The notes: generated by a model from the sequence alone, not told the origin. Positions 1 to 7,359 are shown, counted from the first letter of the stretch. The stretch: 8,043 nucleotides of DNA from Bacteroidales bacterium (GCA_004552115.1 SFPH01000048.1:1-8043); one strand, 5' to 3'. Made by a program: numbers and translations.

Positions 1-96
1 AATGTCCTTGGTGAGGTCATAGTCGGAATTCATGCAGGAAGAAAGGGCCGCTGCCAGAATTGCAATGACCAGGACGGGTGGTTTTCCTTTATACAT
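1..96 (-). CDS. Lipoprotein of unknown function, N-terminal fragment
   Basis: Reading leftward from the ATG at 96-94, 32 codons stay open to the window edge, so only the N-terminus is visible. It begins MYKGKPPVLVIAILAAALSS and then Cys21: a basic start, a hydrophobic core and a lipobox L-S-S-C (residues 18-21). That is a signal peptidase II signal, so the product should be an exported lipoprotein. The mature part starts C-M-N-S-D-Y-D-L-T-K-D-I; the acidic residues soon after the cysteine suit export to the surface, but this is inference. The start is supported by a Bacteroidota-type promoter about 25 bases upstream on the same strand and by an A-rich leader. It is transcribed away from the flippase gene. 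The family cannot be named from 32 residues. It is too short for the usual ORF length cut-offs. Confidence 0.72.
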   Translation of the reverse strand, partial: MYKGKPPVLVIAILAAALSSCMNSDYDLTKDI

Positions 97-120
97 ACCT
101 GTGATTGTTAAGTTTGCGGG

Positions 121-152
121 CAAAGGTAGGCATTAAATCCCTATTGCCAAAA
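121..152 (-). promoter_or_regulatory. Leftward promoter of the lipoprotein gene
   Basis: On the minus strand TACCTTTG (plus-strand 128-121) matches the Bacteroidota -7 consensus TAnnTTTG. A TTTTG (152-148) lies 19 bases upstream as the -33 element. Both elements and their spacing match the primary sigma factor promoter known from Bacteroides. Transcription would start near 114-116, giving a leader of roughly 20 nt before the ATG at 96. The assignment rests on consensus matching only. Confidence 0.65.
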
Positions 153-172
153 TAAATTATCCAAGATTTTGA

Positions 173-202
173 TTGTCAGCCTGCCTTTTAGTCGTATCTT
201 TG
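173..202 (+). promoter_or_regulatory. Rightward promoter of the flippase gene
   Basis: TTG at 173-175, then 19 bases, then TATCTTTG at 195-202 match the Bacteroidota -33/-7 consensus. The start of transcription would be near 208-210, only about 14 nt before the ATG at 223. This decides the flippase start: the in-frame TTG at 169 lies upstream of the promoter's -33 element and cannot be on this transcript. The -33 element lies about 20 bases from that of the divergent leftward promoter. Confidence 0.68.
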
Positions 203-222
203 CGCCGGAAACAAAAGATGCA

Positions 223-1630
223 ATGGCGAATCCGCTCAAACAACTTGCCGGCGAGACGGCAGTCTATGGCCTCAGTACCATATTGGCGAGGATAATCAAC
301 TTCCTCTTCGTACCGTTCTACACCCGCCTCCTGACCACTTCCAGCTACGGAGTGGTAACGGAGTTCATGGCCTATATCGCCGTGCTCCAGGTGGTTCTTG
401 TGCTCGGCCTGGAAACCGGGTGCTTCAATTTCGCCAACCGCGAAGGGGTGGATGCCCGCAAGGTGTATTCCAATGCCCTGGCGGCGGTCTTCGGCACCAG
501 CTTCTCATTCCTCGCGTTCCTGGTCCTGTTCCGGGACGGAATCGCCTCCGCCCTCGGGTATCAGGGCTTCGGCAACTGCATCATTTACATTGGGGGCATT
601 CTTGCACTGGACTGCACCACGGCCATACTTTTCGCCAAGCTCAGGCAGGAGCACAAGGCCTTCCGCTTCGCCATCTTCAAGACGGTGAAGATCCTCACGG
701 AGACTGCTGCGAACATGATCCTCTTCTTCTGGTATCCTTCGCACGTCAGCCCGGCCATGTCAGCCTTCATCTCCCATAAGCAGCGCAATATGCGGCCTCC
801 TCTTCATCCCGGACCTTGTGAAGTTCTCCTTCAAGTTCGACGCGAAACTGCTCAGGCAGATGCTGGCCTATTCCATCCCGCTTATGATTGCCGCTTTGCC
901 GGGTATTGTCAATGACTTCCTCGACAGGATTCTTTTCCGATATTTCGACACTGACCCGGAAACCTGGCGTTCCAGCCTGGGCATATTCCAGGCTGCGGTC
1001 AAGCTTTCCGTCATAATGAACCTCTTCATCCAGATGTTCCGCTTCGCAGCCGAGCCTTTCTTCTTCCAGAGGGCCCGCGACAAGGGCTCGAAGCAGCTCT
1101 ACGCCATCGTGATGGAGTTCTTCACGGCTTTCTGCGGACTGATTCTCATAGGGGTATTCCTCTATCTGGACATATTCTCCCTCATTATCGGAAAGGATTT
1201 CCGCTCCGGAATGGGAGTGGTCCCGGTGATGCTCCTGTCCTATATGCTCCTCGGGATGCTTTTCAATGTCTCGATGTGGTACAAGCTTTCCGGAAAGACC
1301 AATATGGCCCTGTGGATAACCCTGGCCGGTCTTGCAGTGACTATCATTGTCAATGTGGCGTTCATGCCGAAGTTCTCGTTCTGGGCCGCCGCCTTCGGCC
1401 ATCTCGCCAGCTATCTGGTGATGTTCATCATCAGCGCCGTTCTTGGTGCGAAATATTATCCGATTCCGTACGACTGGAAGAGAATATTGTCATTGATGCT
1501 TTCGATGGCTCTCGTCTGCTCCGCATTGAAGTTCGCCGTGCACACCCTCCTTGTACTGCTTTACATGGGGGCGGCAGCCTTTCTGCTCAGGGGAAGGTAC
1601 GATGCCGCTACCGGCAGGTGCGTTTCTTGA
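223..1630 (+). pseudogene. Wzx-type polysaccharide flippase, frameshifted
   Basis: This is a multi-pass inner-membrane protein of the polysaccharide flippase family (MATE/MVF superfamily, Wzx/RfbX-like), which moves lipid-linked oligosaccharide units across the cytoplasmic membrane. The first part (223-774, 184 residues) opens MANPLKQLAGETAVYGLSTI. It continues with the family's typical first membrane segments (about residues 12-37 and 45-68), including F-Y-T-R-L-L and G-L-E-T-G-C-F-N-F. The second part (776-1630, 284 codons including the stop codon's predecessor region) is one frame over and resumes with A-I-C-G-L-L-F-I-P-D-L-V-K, then the family-like Y-S-I-P-L-M-I-A-A-L-P-G-I-V-N-D-F-L-D-R-I-L-F. 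The two parts together give about 468 residues, a normal length for the family. They join if one base is dropped near 775 (or two or five restored). As written, translation would leave the frame and stop at 913-915, losing more than half of the membrane segments. There are no other stops or gaps, so the break is recent or a sequencing error. The GTG at 818 is inside the conserved region and is not a credible independent start. Confidence 0.82.
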
Positions 1631-1744
1631 TTTTGGCGGACGGCCGTCATGCAGGGTGTGGACATCATGCTCTTGAACAATGTCTCCAGGCTATCGGCGG
1701 TTTTGGACTTGATTCTGCGTAACTTATTGTCAGATAGCTCATTC

Positions 1745-1770
1745 ATGGCGGTTTTGCGTTCCTCCGCCAT
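1745..1770. repeat. Inverted repeat, 7-bp arms
   Basis: ATGGCGG (1745-1751) and CCGCCAT (1764-1770) are perfect reverse complements around a 12-base spacer. An RNA copy could form a G+C-rich hairpin about 115 bases after the flippase stop. It is not followed by a T-run on either strand, so a standard intrinsic terminator is not supported. It could be an RNA-stabilising stem, a protein site or chance. Confidence 0.45.
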
Positions 1771-1840
1771 ATTCAGAAGTGATTTCAGATTTAACCTTAT
1801 TGAATAAATTGCCTATTTTTTTCGCCTGAAACGATTAAAA

Positions 1841-1858
1841 ATTTGACAAAAGTCAAAT
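1841..1858. promoter_or_regulatory. Palindrome upstream of operon promoter, candidate operator
   Basis: ATTTGAC-AAAA-GTCAAAT is a perfect inverted repeat with 7-bp arms and a 4-base centre. It ends 36 bases before the -33 element of the susC-like promoter, where an activator or repressor could act. The half-site GTCAAAT recurs at 1943-1949, just downstream of the predicted transcription start. An inverted repeat suggests a homodimeric DNA-binding protein. No regulator gene is in the window, so its identity is unknown. Confidence 0.4.
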
Positions 1859-1894
1859 ATAGTGAATATTGGCTGGATATAAGCGAATCTCAGG

Positions 1895-1925
1895 TTGAAT
1901 TTTTATTCCGATTTGCCTATATTTG
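1895..1925 (+). promoter_or_regulatory. Promoter of the susC-like operon
   Basis: TTG at 1895-1897, then 20 bases, then TATATTTG at 1918-1925 match the Bacteroidota primary promoter (TTTG/TAnnTTTG). Transcription would start near 1931-1933, giving a leader of about 110 nt before the susC-like ATG. This is the only strong promoter match found ahead of the operon. The close spacing of the following genes makes it the likely promoter for all of them. Confidence 0.7.
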
Positions 1926-1926
1926 C

Positions 1927-2021
1927 GCCTGCAAAAATTGTGGTCAAATCTCGAAAAGTTACAGATTGTAACTTAGATTCTGTGGTTTACCGAAGATTTG
2001 ATACCAACCTGCCTGCAAAAA
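1927..2021 (+). repeat. 11-base direct repeat at both ends of the leader
   Basis: GCCTGCAAAAA occurs at 1927-1937, over the predicted transcription start, and again at 2011-2021, about 20 bases before the susC-like start codon. The copies are 84 bases apart. The second copy flows into the A-rich stretch that probably serves as ribosome-entry region. Function is unknown; chance similarity of A-rich sequence is possible. Confidence 0.4.
1956..1974. promoter_or_regulatory. Perfect inverted repeat in the operon leader
   Basis: AAGTTACA (1956-1963), GAT, TGTAACTT (1967-1974) form a perfect 8-bp inverted repeat with a 3-base centre. It lies about 25 nt into the predicted mRNA leader. It could be an RNA hairpin near the 5' end or a DNA operator placed to block elongation. 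It has no T-run after it, so it is not a simple terminator. Confidence 0.45.
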
Positions 2022-2040
2022 AATATAAATATCAATAACT

Positions 2041-4974
2041 ATGAAAGTTTTCAAGTCATTGATTGTCGCTTTCTTCCTATTGTCCGGATTGACGGCGTTG
2101 GCTCAGCAGAAAGTGACGGTCAGAGGCGAAGTGGTCGCTGCCGACACTGGCGAACCGCTCATCGGAGCATTCGTGGTCACGGGTCCTTCCTCGGGAGTCT
2201 CAACCTCAGTTGACGGCACTTATGAAGTGTCTGTGGATGCCGGAACGACTCTCTCATTCCAGTTCATCGGATTCCAGCCGACGACCTTCCTCGTCCCTTC
2301 CGGGCAGAAGGAGATCGTTCACAATGTCACTCTCGAGAGCGATGCACAGGCTCTTGAGGATGTAGTCGTTGTCGCATACGGCGTGCGCAAGAAGGGAACC
2401 ATAGCAGGTTCGGTATCCACAGTCAAGTCGGATGCCATCGCAGATACTCCTGCAGCCAGCTTTGACCAGGCCCTTCAGGGAAAGGCCACCGGTCTGATGG
2501 TGCTGTCCAATTCCGGAGAGCCGAGCGCCACCGCATCTTTCCAGATCCGTGGAACCAATTCCATCAACTCCGGCACCTCGCCTCTCTTCATCCTGGACGG
2601 CATTCCGATTTCCGCATCCGATTTCAATGCCATCAGCCCGAATGACATAGAGTCCGTATCCGTGCTTAAGGACGCATCCAGCACCTCCATCTACGGTGCC
2701 CGTGCGGCCAACGGAGTCGTCGTCATCACCACGAAGCGCGGACGCATCGCCCAGGATGCCAGGATTACCCTGCGCACCCAGGCGGGCTTCTCCCAGATAG
2801 CCGGCAGCAAGTGGAACCTGATGAACACGGCCGAGAGAATCCAGTACGAGCAGGAAGTCGGACTGACAGACGGCAAGAATTACGAGAAACTAGCCAAGAC
2901 GGACGTGAACTGGCTTAACGAAGTGTTCAACAAATATGCTCCTCTCCAGAACTACGAGATTCAGGCGAGCGGAGCCACCGACAAGCTGAACTATTACGTG
3001 TCCGGAGGCTATTACAGCCAGGACGGAACCACTGCGGATTCCGACTTCAACAGGTACAACTTCAGGGTGAACCTCGAGGCCCAGGCCAAGAAATGGCTGA
3101 AAATCGGCACGAACTCCATGCTGGCCTACGAGAAGTACGACGAGTCGGTAGAGGGAGTCTATGCGGTCAATACCCCGATTGCGGCAGCCCGCTTCATGCT
3201 GCCTTACTGGAATCCATACCGCCCGGACGGAAGCATCGCCTCCATCAATGACGGCTCCTGGAAGGGGCTCGGCGAGAACCCTCTCGAGTGGAGCCGCAAC
3301 AACCCGTATACGACAAAGAAATACAAGGCCATAGCCAATTTCTTCGCTGAGGCTACCATCATTGAGGGCCTCGTGCTCAAGGTACAGGGCGGTGTGGACT
3401 ATACCCACGGTGCGGTGAAGAGTACCAGCACTCCGAGCTATCTTCCGAACAACGGACAGGGCAAGGCCGGAAGGAACTCCTCAGATGCGTTCAACCTTAC
3501 CGTCACGACGACATTGAACTACGGCTTTGACGTAAAGGATGACCACCATCTGAACATAATGCTTGGCCAGGAAGGCGTGGACTACAGGTCTGAGGGCTTC
3601 AGCGTATCGACAGCAGGTCAGTCCAATGACTGGCTTACGGACGTGTCCTCGGCCACCAGGGCTACAGGATGGAGCAGCACAAACTCCTCATACTCATACG
3701 TTTCATTCTTCGGAAGAGGAGAGTACAACTGGGGCCAGCGCCTCTATGCCGATCTTTCAGTCCGTGGAGACGGATCCTCCCGATTCGGTTCCAAGGGACG
3801 CTGGGCGGCATTCTGGTCAGTCGGCCTGATGTGGAACGTGAAGTCGGAGAACTTCCTCAAGGACGTGGACTGGCTCACCAATGCGCAGCTGGCAGTCAGC
3901 ACCGGAACCTCCGGCAACTCCTCCATCCCGAACTACGACCATCTTGCCCTCGTGTCAGGAGGCAAGGAATATTGGGGCCAGGCGGCAATCGGCCCGTACT
4001 CGAAGGGTAATGAGAATCTCGAGTGGGAGAAGCTGATGACCACCAACGTGGCCCTCCACCTCGGATTCTGGAACAGGATCAATCTCGATGCCGAGTTCTA
4101 CAACAAGAAGACCACCAACATGCTCATGTCCGTTCCGGTATCCTATGCCGACGGCGGCTACGGCTTCAAGTGGGACAATGTAGGAGCCATGGTCAACAGG
4201 GGAGTCGAACTCAATCTCGGCGTGGACGTCATCGCTGCCAGGAATTTCCACTGGAACGTGAATGCCAATGTATCATACAATTACAACGCAATCAAGGAAC
4301 TTTACAACGGCCTTGACGAATACGTGGTATCCACTACCGGAACCAAGCTCGTGGTAGGCCATTCCTACGGTGAGTTCTTCCTGAACCGCTTCGCCGGAGT
4401 CAACCCTGTCAACGGAGACGCCCTCTGGTATGACAAGGACGGCAACATCACCAATGAGATCAGGGATTCGGACAAGGTGATGGTAGGCAAGAGCTGCATC
4501 GCTCCATGGATGGGCGGTTTCGGTACCTCATTGGCCTGGAAGGGACTTTCCCTCTCCGCCCAGTTCAGCTGGGTGGCTGACAGGTGGATGGTCAACAACG
4601 ACAGGTTCTTCGAGGAAGGCGGCGGACTCTTCGACGCCTACAACCAGTCCAGGAGAATGCTTTACGACAGATGGAAGAAGCCTGGTGACGTGACCGATGT
4701 ACCGAGACACGGCGTGTCCCCGCAGTTCGACACACATCTTCTCGAGGATGCCTCATTCCTGAGGCTCAAGAATCTGATGCTCTCCTATTCCCTCCCGTCT
4801 CCTTGGATGGAGAAGACCCGCTTCTTCAGCGGCATCAGGGTTTATGCGCAGGCGCAGAACCTGTTGACATTCACCGGTTTCTCCGGACTTGATCCGGAAT
4901 CGAGCAGCAATGTCTACAAGGCGCAGTATCCTCTTGCCCGCCAGTTTACATTCGGACTTGAACTTACTTTCTAG
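2041..4974 (+). CDS. SusC/RagA-family TonB-dependent outer-membrane transporter
   Basis: This 977-residue protein is an outer-membrane beta-barrel that imports oligosaccharides or peptides using TonB energy, paired with the SusD-like lipoprotein that follows. A signal peptide occupies residues 1-21 (cleavage after A-L-A, mature start Q-Q-K). A carboxypeptidase-D-regulatory-like domain follows (about 23-100, with G-E-P-L-I-G-A and V-D-G-T-Y). Next come a TonB-box-like E-D-V-V-V-V-A-Y-G (106-114), the plug (about 118-234, with F-Q-I-R-G-T-N-S-I, L-D-G-I-P-I and S-I-Y-G-A-R-A-A-N-G-V-V-V-I-T-T), and the barrel. The barrel ends F-T-F-G-L-E-L-T-F with the terminal Phe usual for outer-membrane barrels. 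The length is at the short end of the family (commonly about 1000-1100). It has no N-terminal STN signalling domain, so coupling to an ECF sigma/FecR pair is unlikely. The ATG at 2041 is the only start that gives the signal peptide, and it follows an A-rich leader. The substrate is not readable from the sequence. Confidence 0.95.
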   Translation: MKVFKSLIVAFFLLSGLTALAQQKVTVRGEVVAADTGEPLIGAFVVTGPSSGVSTSVDGTYEVSVDAGTTLSFQFIGFQPTTFLVPSGQKEIVHNVTLESDAQALEDVVVVAYGVRKKGTIAGSVSTVKSDAIADTPAASFDQALQGKATGLMVLSNSGEPSATASFQIRGTNSINSGTSPLFILDGIPISASDFNAISPNDIESVSVLKDASSTSIYGARAANGVVVITTKRGRIAQDARITLRTQAGFSQIAGSKWNLMNTAERIQYEQEVGLTDGKNYEKLAKTDVNWLNEVFNKYAPLQNYEIQASGATDKLNYYVSGGYYSQDGTTADSDFNRYNFRVNLEAQAKKWLKIGTNSMLAYEKYDESVEGVYAVNTPIAAARFMLPYWNPYRPDGSIASINDGSWKGLGENPLEWSRNNPYTTKKYKAIANFFAEATIIEGLVLKVQGGVDYTHGAVKSTSTPSYLPNNGQGKAGRNSSDAFNLTVTTTLNYGFDVKDDHHLNIMLGQEGVDYRSEGFSVSTAGQSNDWLTDVSSATRATGWSSTNSSYSYVSFFGRGEYNWGQRLYADLSVRGDGSSRFGSKGRWAAFWSVGLMWNVKSENFLKDVDWLTNAQLAVSTGTSGNSSIPNYDHLALVSGGKEYWGQAAIGPYSKGNENLEWEKLMTTNVALHLGFWNRINLDAEFYNKKTTNMLMSVPVSYADGGYGFKWDNVGAMVNRGVELNLGVDVIAARNFHWNVNANVSYNYNAIKELYNGLDEYVVSTTGTKLVVGHSYGEFFLNRFAGVNPVNGDALWYDKDGNITNEIRDSDKVMVGKSCIAPWMGGFGTSLAWKGLSLSAQFSWVADRWMVNNDRFFEEGGGLFDAYNQSRRMLYDRWKKPGDVTDVPRHGVSPQFDTHLLEDASFLRLKNLMLSYSLPSPWMEKTRFFSGIRVYAQAQNLLTFTGFSGLDPESSSNVYKAQYPLARQFTFGLELTF

Positions 4975-4977
4975 GAT

Positions 4978-6480
4978 ATGACAAATTTCATCAAATACAA
5001 TATCAGGGCTATGGCCCTGGCGGCGTCGATTCTCTGCCTTGTCTCCTGCCTCGAGAAATATCCGGAGGAGGCAATTCCCGAGGAGAAGGCCCTGACAACG
5101 GTGGACGAGGCGAACCAGTTCGTCCTGGGAATCTACGCCGATTTCAAGAGCAGCGCCCTGTACAGCGGCCTGCTTACATTGCTCCCGGACATCCAGGCAG
5201 ACCTTGTCTATGCCGTCGACGGCTATTCCAATACCTACGGGGATATCTGGAGATGGGAGATTCTCCCTACAAGCAATGAAATCACCTCGGTATGGGCTGC
5301 CCTTTACGGGGTTATCGGAGACTGCAACTTCTTCTTCGACTATGAGCCTGCACTGCGTGCTTCATTGACCTCGGACGAGGAGGTGGAGCAGCTGAACGAG
5401 CTCTGCGGCGAGACCCATTTTGCGAGAGCATTGGCTTACTCCGAACTTATAAAATGCTTCTGCAAGGCGTACGAGCCGGAGACTGCCGGGGACGAACTCG
5501 GAGTCATTCTCGTGGACAGCTACCACAATCCGGGCAAGTTCACAAGGTCTTCATTGAAGGAATCCTACCAGTTCGTGCTGAATGACCTGGCCAAGGCTGA
5601 GGAACTCGTGACTTTCGGTGACACATACAGCTCCGTATATTTCACCAAGAGCCTGGTGCACGCTCTCTATGCCCGGACCTACCTATATATGCAGGACTGG
5701 GACAAGGCCATTGAGCATTCCACAGAGGTTATCGAGGATGATGCCCTCTCCCTTTCGAGCGCATCCAGAATATACAGCTCGGCCGGAGTGTCCTTCTACG
5801 ATTATATGTGGACCAACGACGTTGCCACCGAGATTATCTGGAAGGTCGGCTTCACTACCACCTCCTACGGCGGAGCCCTCGGCCAGGTATTCCTGAACTA
5901 CAACTACGCATATTACCGTCCGGACTACGTTCCTGCTTCCTGGGCGCTGAATCTCTACACCGAAAAGGATCTCAGGTACAATTCTTTCTTCACTTCGACG
6001 ACCACGGGCTATGCCCACGGCCTCACCTGGCCTCTCCTTACCAAGTATATGGGCAACAAGGAGTTCCTGAGCAGCGGCATTCTCCATGTGTCAATGCCGA
6101 AGGTATTCCGCCTTTCCGAGCAGTATCTCATCCGTGCCGAGGCAAGATGCCGCAGGGGAGAGTTCGGCATCGCAGCAAAGGATATCACCACGCTCAGAAC
6201 GGCCCGTTACAGCGACTACAGTTCCACCAGCATCAGTGCAGACAACTGGCTTCAGACAATAAGCGACGAGCGTGTCAGGGAACTCTATATGGAAGGCTTC
6301 CGTCTCCAGGACCTCAAGCGCTGGCACAAGGGCTTCGAGCGCACCCCTCAGAGCAATACCGTGGCCAAGGGAAGCAGCCTCAAGATAGAGGCGGACGACC
6401 CTCTCTTCGTATGGCCGATTCCACAGCATGAGCTCAATTCTCCAGGCTCGGAAGTACAGCCTAATGAGAGCAACCGATAA
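4978..6480 (+). CDS. SusD/RagB-family nutrient-binding outer-membrane lipoprotein
   Basis: This 500-residue protein is the surface lid that binds ligand over the SusC barrel. A lipoprotein signal ends in the lipobox L-V-S-C (Cys24), followed by L-E-K-Y-P-E-E, a typical SusD mature start. The N-terminal half carries the helical TPR-like repeats of the family, for example around E-T-H-F-A-R-A-L-A-Y and S-L-V-H-A-L-Y-A-R-T-Y-L-Y. The C-terminal part shows the conserved SusD block E-R-V-R-E-L-Y-M-E-G-F-R-L-Q-D-L-K-R-W (about 431-449), then F-V-W-P-I-P (477-482) and E-L-N-S. The gene starts 3 bases after the susC-like stop, so the two are cotranscribed and probably made in matched amounts. Length and motifs are normal for the family. 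Ligand specificity cannot be deduced. Confidence 0.95.
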   Translation: MTNFIKYNIRAMALAASILCLVSCLEKYPEEAIPEEKALTTVDEANQFVLGIYADFKSSALYSGLLTLLPDIQADLVYAVDGYSNTYGDIWRWEILPTSNEITSVWAALYGVIGDCNFFFDYEPALRASLTSDEEVEQLNELCGETHFARALAYSELIKCFCKAYEPETAGDELGVILVDSYHNPGKFTRSSLKESYQFVLNDLAKAEELVTFGDTYSSVYFTKSLVHALYARTYLYMQDWDKAIEHSTEVIEDDALSLSSASRIYSSAGVSFYDYMWTNDVATEIIWKVGFTTTSYGGALGQVFLNYNYAYYRPDYVPASWALNLYTEKDLRYNSFFTSTTTGYAHGLTWPLLTKYMGNKEFLSSGILHVSMPKVFRLSEQYLIRAEARCRRGEFGIAAKDITTLRTARYSDYSSTSISADNWLQTISDERVRELYMEGFRLQDLKRWHKGFERTPQSNTVAKGSSLKIEADDPLFVWPIPQHELNSPGSEVQPNESNR

Positions 6481-6486
6481 AACCGA

Positions 6487-7359
6487 ATGACAATGAGACA
6501 TTTGAATATAATAACATTGGCGGCAGCCGCAGTGCTTGCGCTCGCCTCCTGCCAGGAGAAGTACATCACTTATTCCGGCCCGTCCTACATTGCATTCCCG
6601 GACACACTGAGCATCTGCCCTGTCCAGCAGAACGGGGTGCCTTTCGACCTTGTGGTAGCCTCTACCAATACTTCCGACCACGACCGCACGTTCGGAGTGG
6701 AGGTGGTGGCCTCCAAGTCCAATGCCATTTACGGACATCATTACCGCCTGGAATCCCAGACTGTTGTCATCCCTGCCGGAGAGCGTACCGCAAATATCAG
6801 GGTGATAGGCAATTACGACAATGTGGCTGCTGATGATTCCCTGAGTGTGACATTGTCCCTCGTTTCAGCAGAAGATGAAAACTGGGAGCTTTACGGACAG
6901 CAGACCCGCATTCTCCTGAAGAAGATATGTCCTTTCGACATTCATAATTTCGAGGGCTGGTGCAGGGTTACATCCTCATTCTGGCTCCAGTATTCCTCAT
7001 CATTGGACTACAGCCGTCTTGTGAAGGCCGAGGTCGTGGATGACCATACCGTGGTAATCAAGGATTTCTTGATGGACGATTTCGACATCACAATGACATT
7101 CGACAACTCCGACATTGTCAATCCTGTGATCACTATGGGTGACGAGCAGATTATCGGTGACACCAGGGTACCGTTCAACTACATCTACGGTGACGGTTAC
7201 ATCCGCGCTTATGAGGCTCCGATTGACTGGACCATCGACATTTGCGGAAGGTTTGCCATCACATATATGACCCTGTATGTCAAGAATGTAGGTACCATCG
7301 GAACTTATGTGAACATAATAGAGTGGCTGACCGACGAGGAGGTCGCCGAACTTCAATAA
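6487..7359 (+). CDS. DUF4984-like surface lipoprotein of a SusCD operon
   Basis: This 290-residue lipoprotein has signal peptide 1-21 with lipobox L-A-S-C (Cys22). Residues about 27-145 look like a beta-sandwich: Y-S-G-P-S-Y-I-A-F-P-D-T (29-40), then N-A-I-Y-G-H-H-Y-R-L (79-88) and V-V-I-P-A-G-E-R-T-A (93-102), a pattern shared with DUF4843 and Calx-beta-like domains. A second domain starts at C-P-F-D-I-H-N-F-E-G (148-157). It runs to the end, closing with N-V-G-T-I-G-T-Y-V-N-I-I-E-W (267-280). The overall layout and these motifs match, from memory, the DUF4984-type proteins found after SusC/SusD pairs; no search was run. The gene starts 6 bases after the susD-like stop, so it belongs to the same operon. 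By position it may be an accessory surface ligand-binding protein; this is inference. A second ATG at 6493 is an equally possible start and keeps the signal peptide. Confidence 0.82.
   Translation: MTMRHLNIITLAAAAVLALASCQEKYITYSGPSYIAFPDTLSICPVQQNGVPFDLVVASTNTSDHDRTFGVEVVASKSNAIYGHHYRLESQTVVIPAGERTANIRVIGNYDNVAADDSLSVTLSLVSAEDENWELYGQQTRILLKKICPFDIHNFEGWCRVTSSFWLQYSSSLDYSRLVKAEVVDDHTVVIKDFLMDDFDITMTFDNSDIVNPVITMGDEQIIGDTRVPFNYIYGDGYIRAYEAPIDWTIDICGRFAITYMTLYVKNVGTIGTYVNIIEWLTDEEVAELQ

Larger units (their letters stand above)
1631..2040. other. Gene-free control region upstream of the susC-like operon
   Basis: No convincing gene is present in these 410 bases. The first ~150 bases keep the G+C-rich composition of the flippase; from about 1780 the sequence turns clearly A+T-rich, as expected for a promoter region. 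It contains, in order, an inverted repeat (1745-1770), a palindrome (1841-1858), a promoter (1895-1925), and a leader with a second inverted repeat (1956-1974) and a repeated 11-base segment. No stem followed by a T-run was found after the flippase stop codon, so its terminator is not identified. A weak leftward open frame (1770-1561) overlaps the flippase end and is not accepted as a gene. Confidence 0.7.

Noticed and set aside
169..222. Upstream start (TTG at 169) for the flippase
   Set aside because: It lies upstream of the promoter elements at 173-202, so it would not be in the transcript; the ATG at 223 gives the usual family N-terminus.
772..780. Programmed +1 ribosomal frameshift to make the full flippase
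   Set aside because: There is no stop or rare-codon pause in the first frame at the CCC run and no stimulating structure was seen; known flippases are not made this way. A mutation or sequence error is simpler.
767..1402. Leftward 211-codon open frame
   Set aside because: Antisense of the flippase, rich in His/Glu as expected from reading a membrane-protein gene backward; no promoter or recognisable domain.
818..1630. Independent 270-residue gene starting at GTG 818
   Set aside because: The family-like sequence continues upstream of 818 in the same frame back to 776, and the piece lacks the N-terminal membrane segments; it is the second half of the split flippase.
1797..1822. Terminator formed by TTATTGAATAA and the following T-run
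   Set aside because: The stem is only A-T pairs, the T-run is 9 bases further on, and it lies about 170 bases after the flippase stop.
5808..6431. Forward 207-codon frame inside the SusD-like gene
   Set aside because: Overlaps conserved SusD sequence in another frame; Arg/His/Gln-rich composition is typical of an out-of-frame reading.
6091..6741. Leftward 216-codon open frame across the third gene's start
   Set aside because: Antisense shadow of the SusD-like and DUF4984-like genes, which both have clear family motifs and signal peptides in the forward direction.
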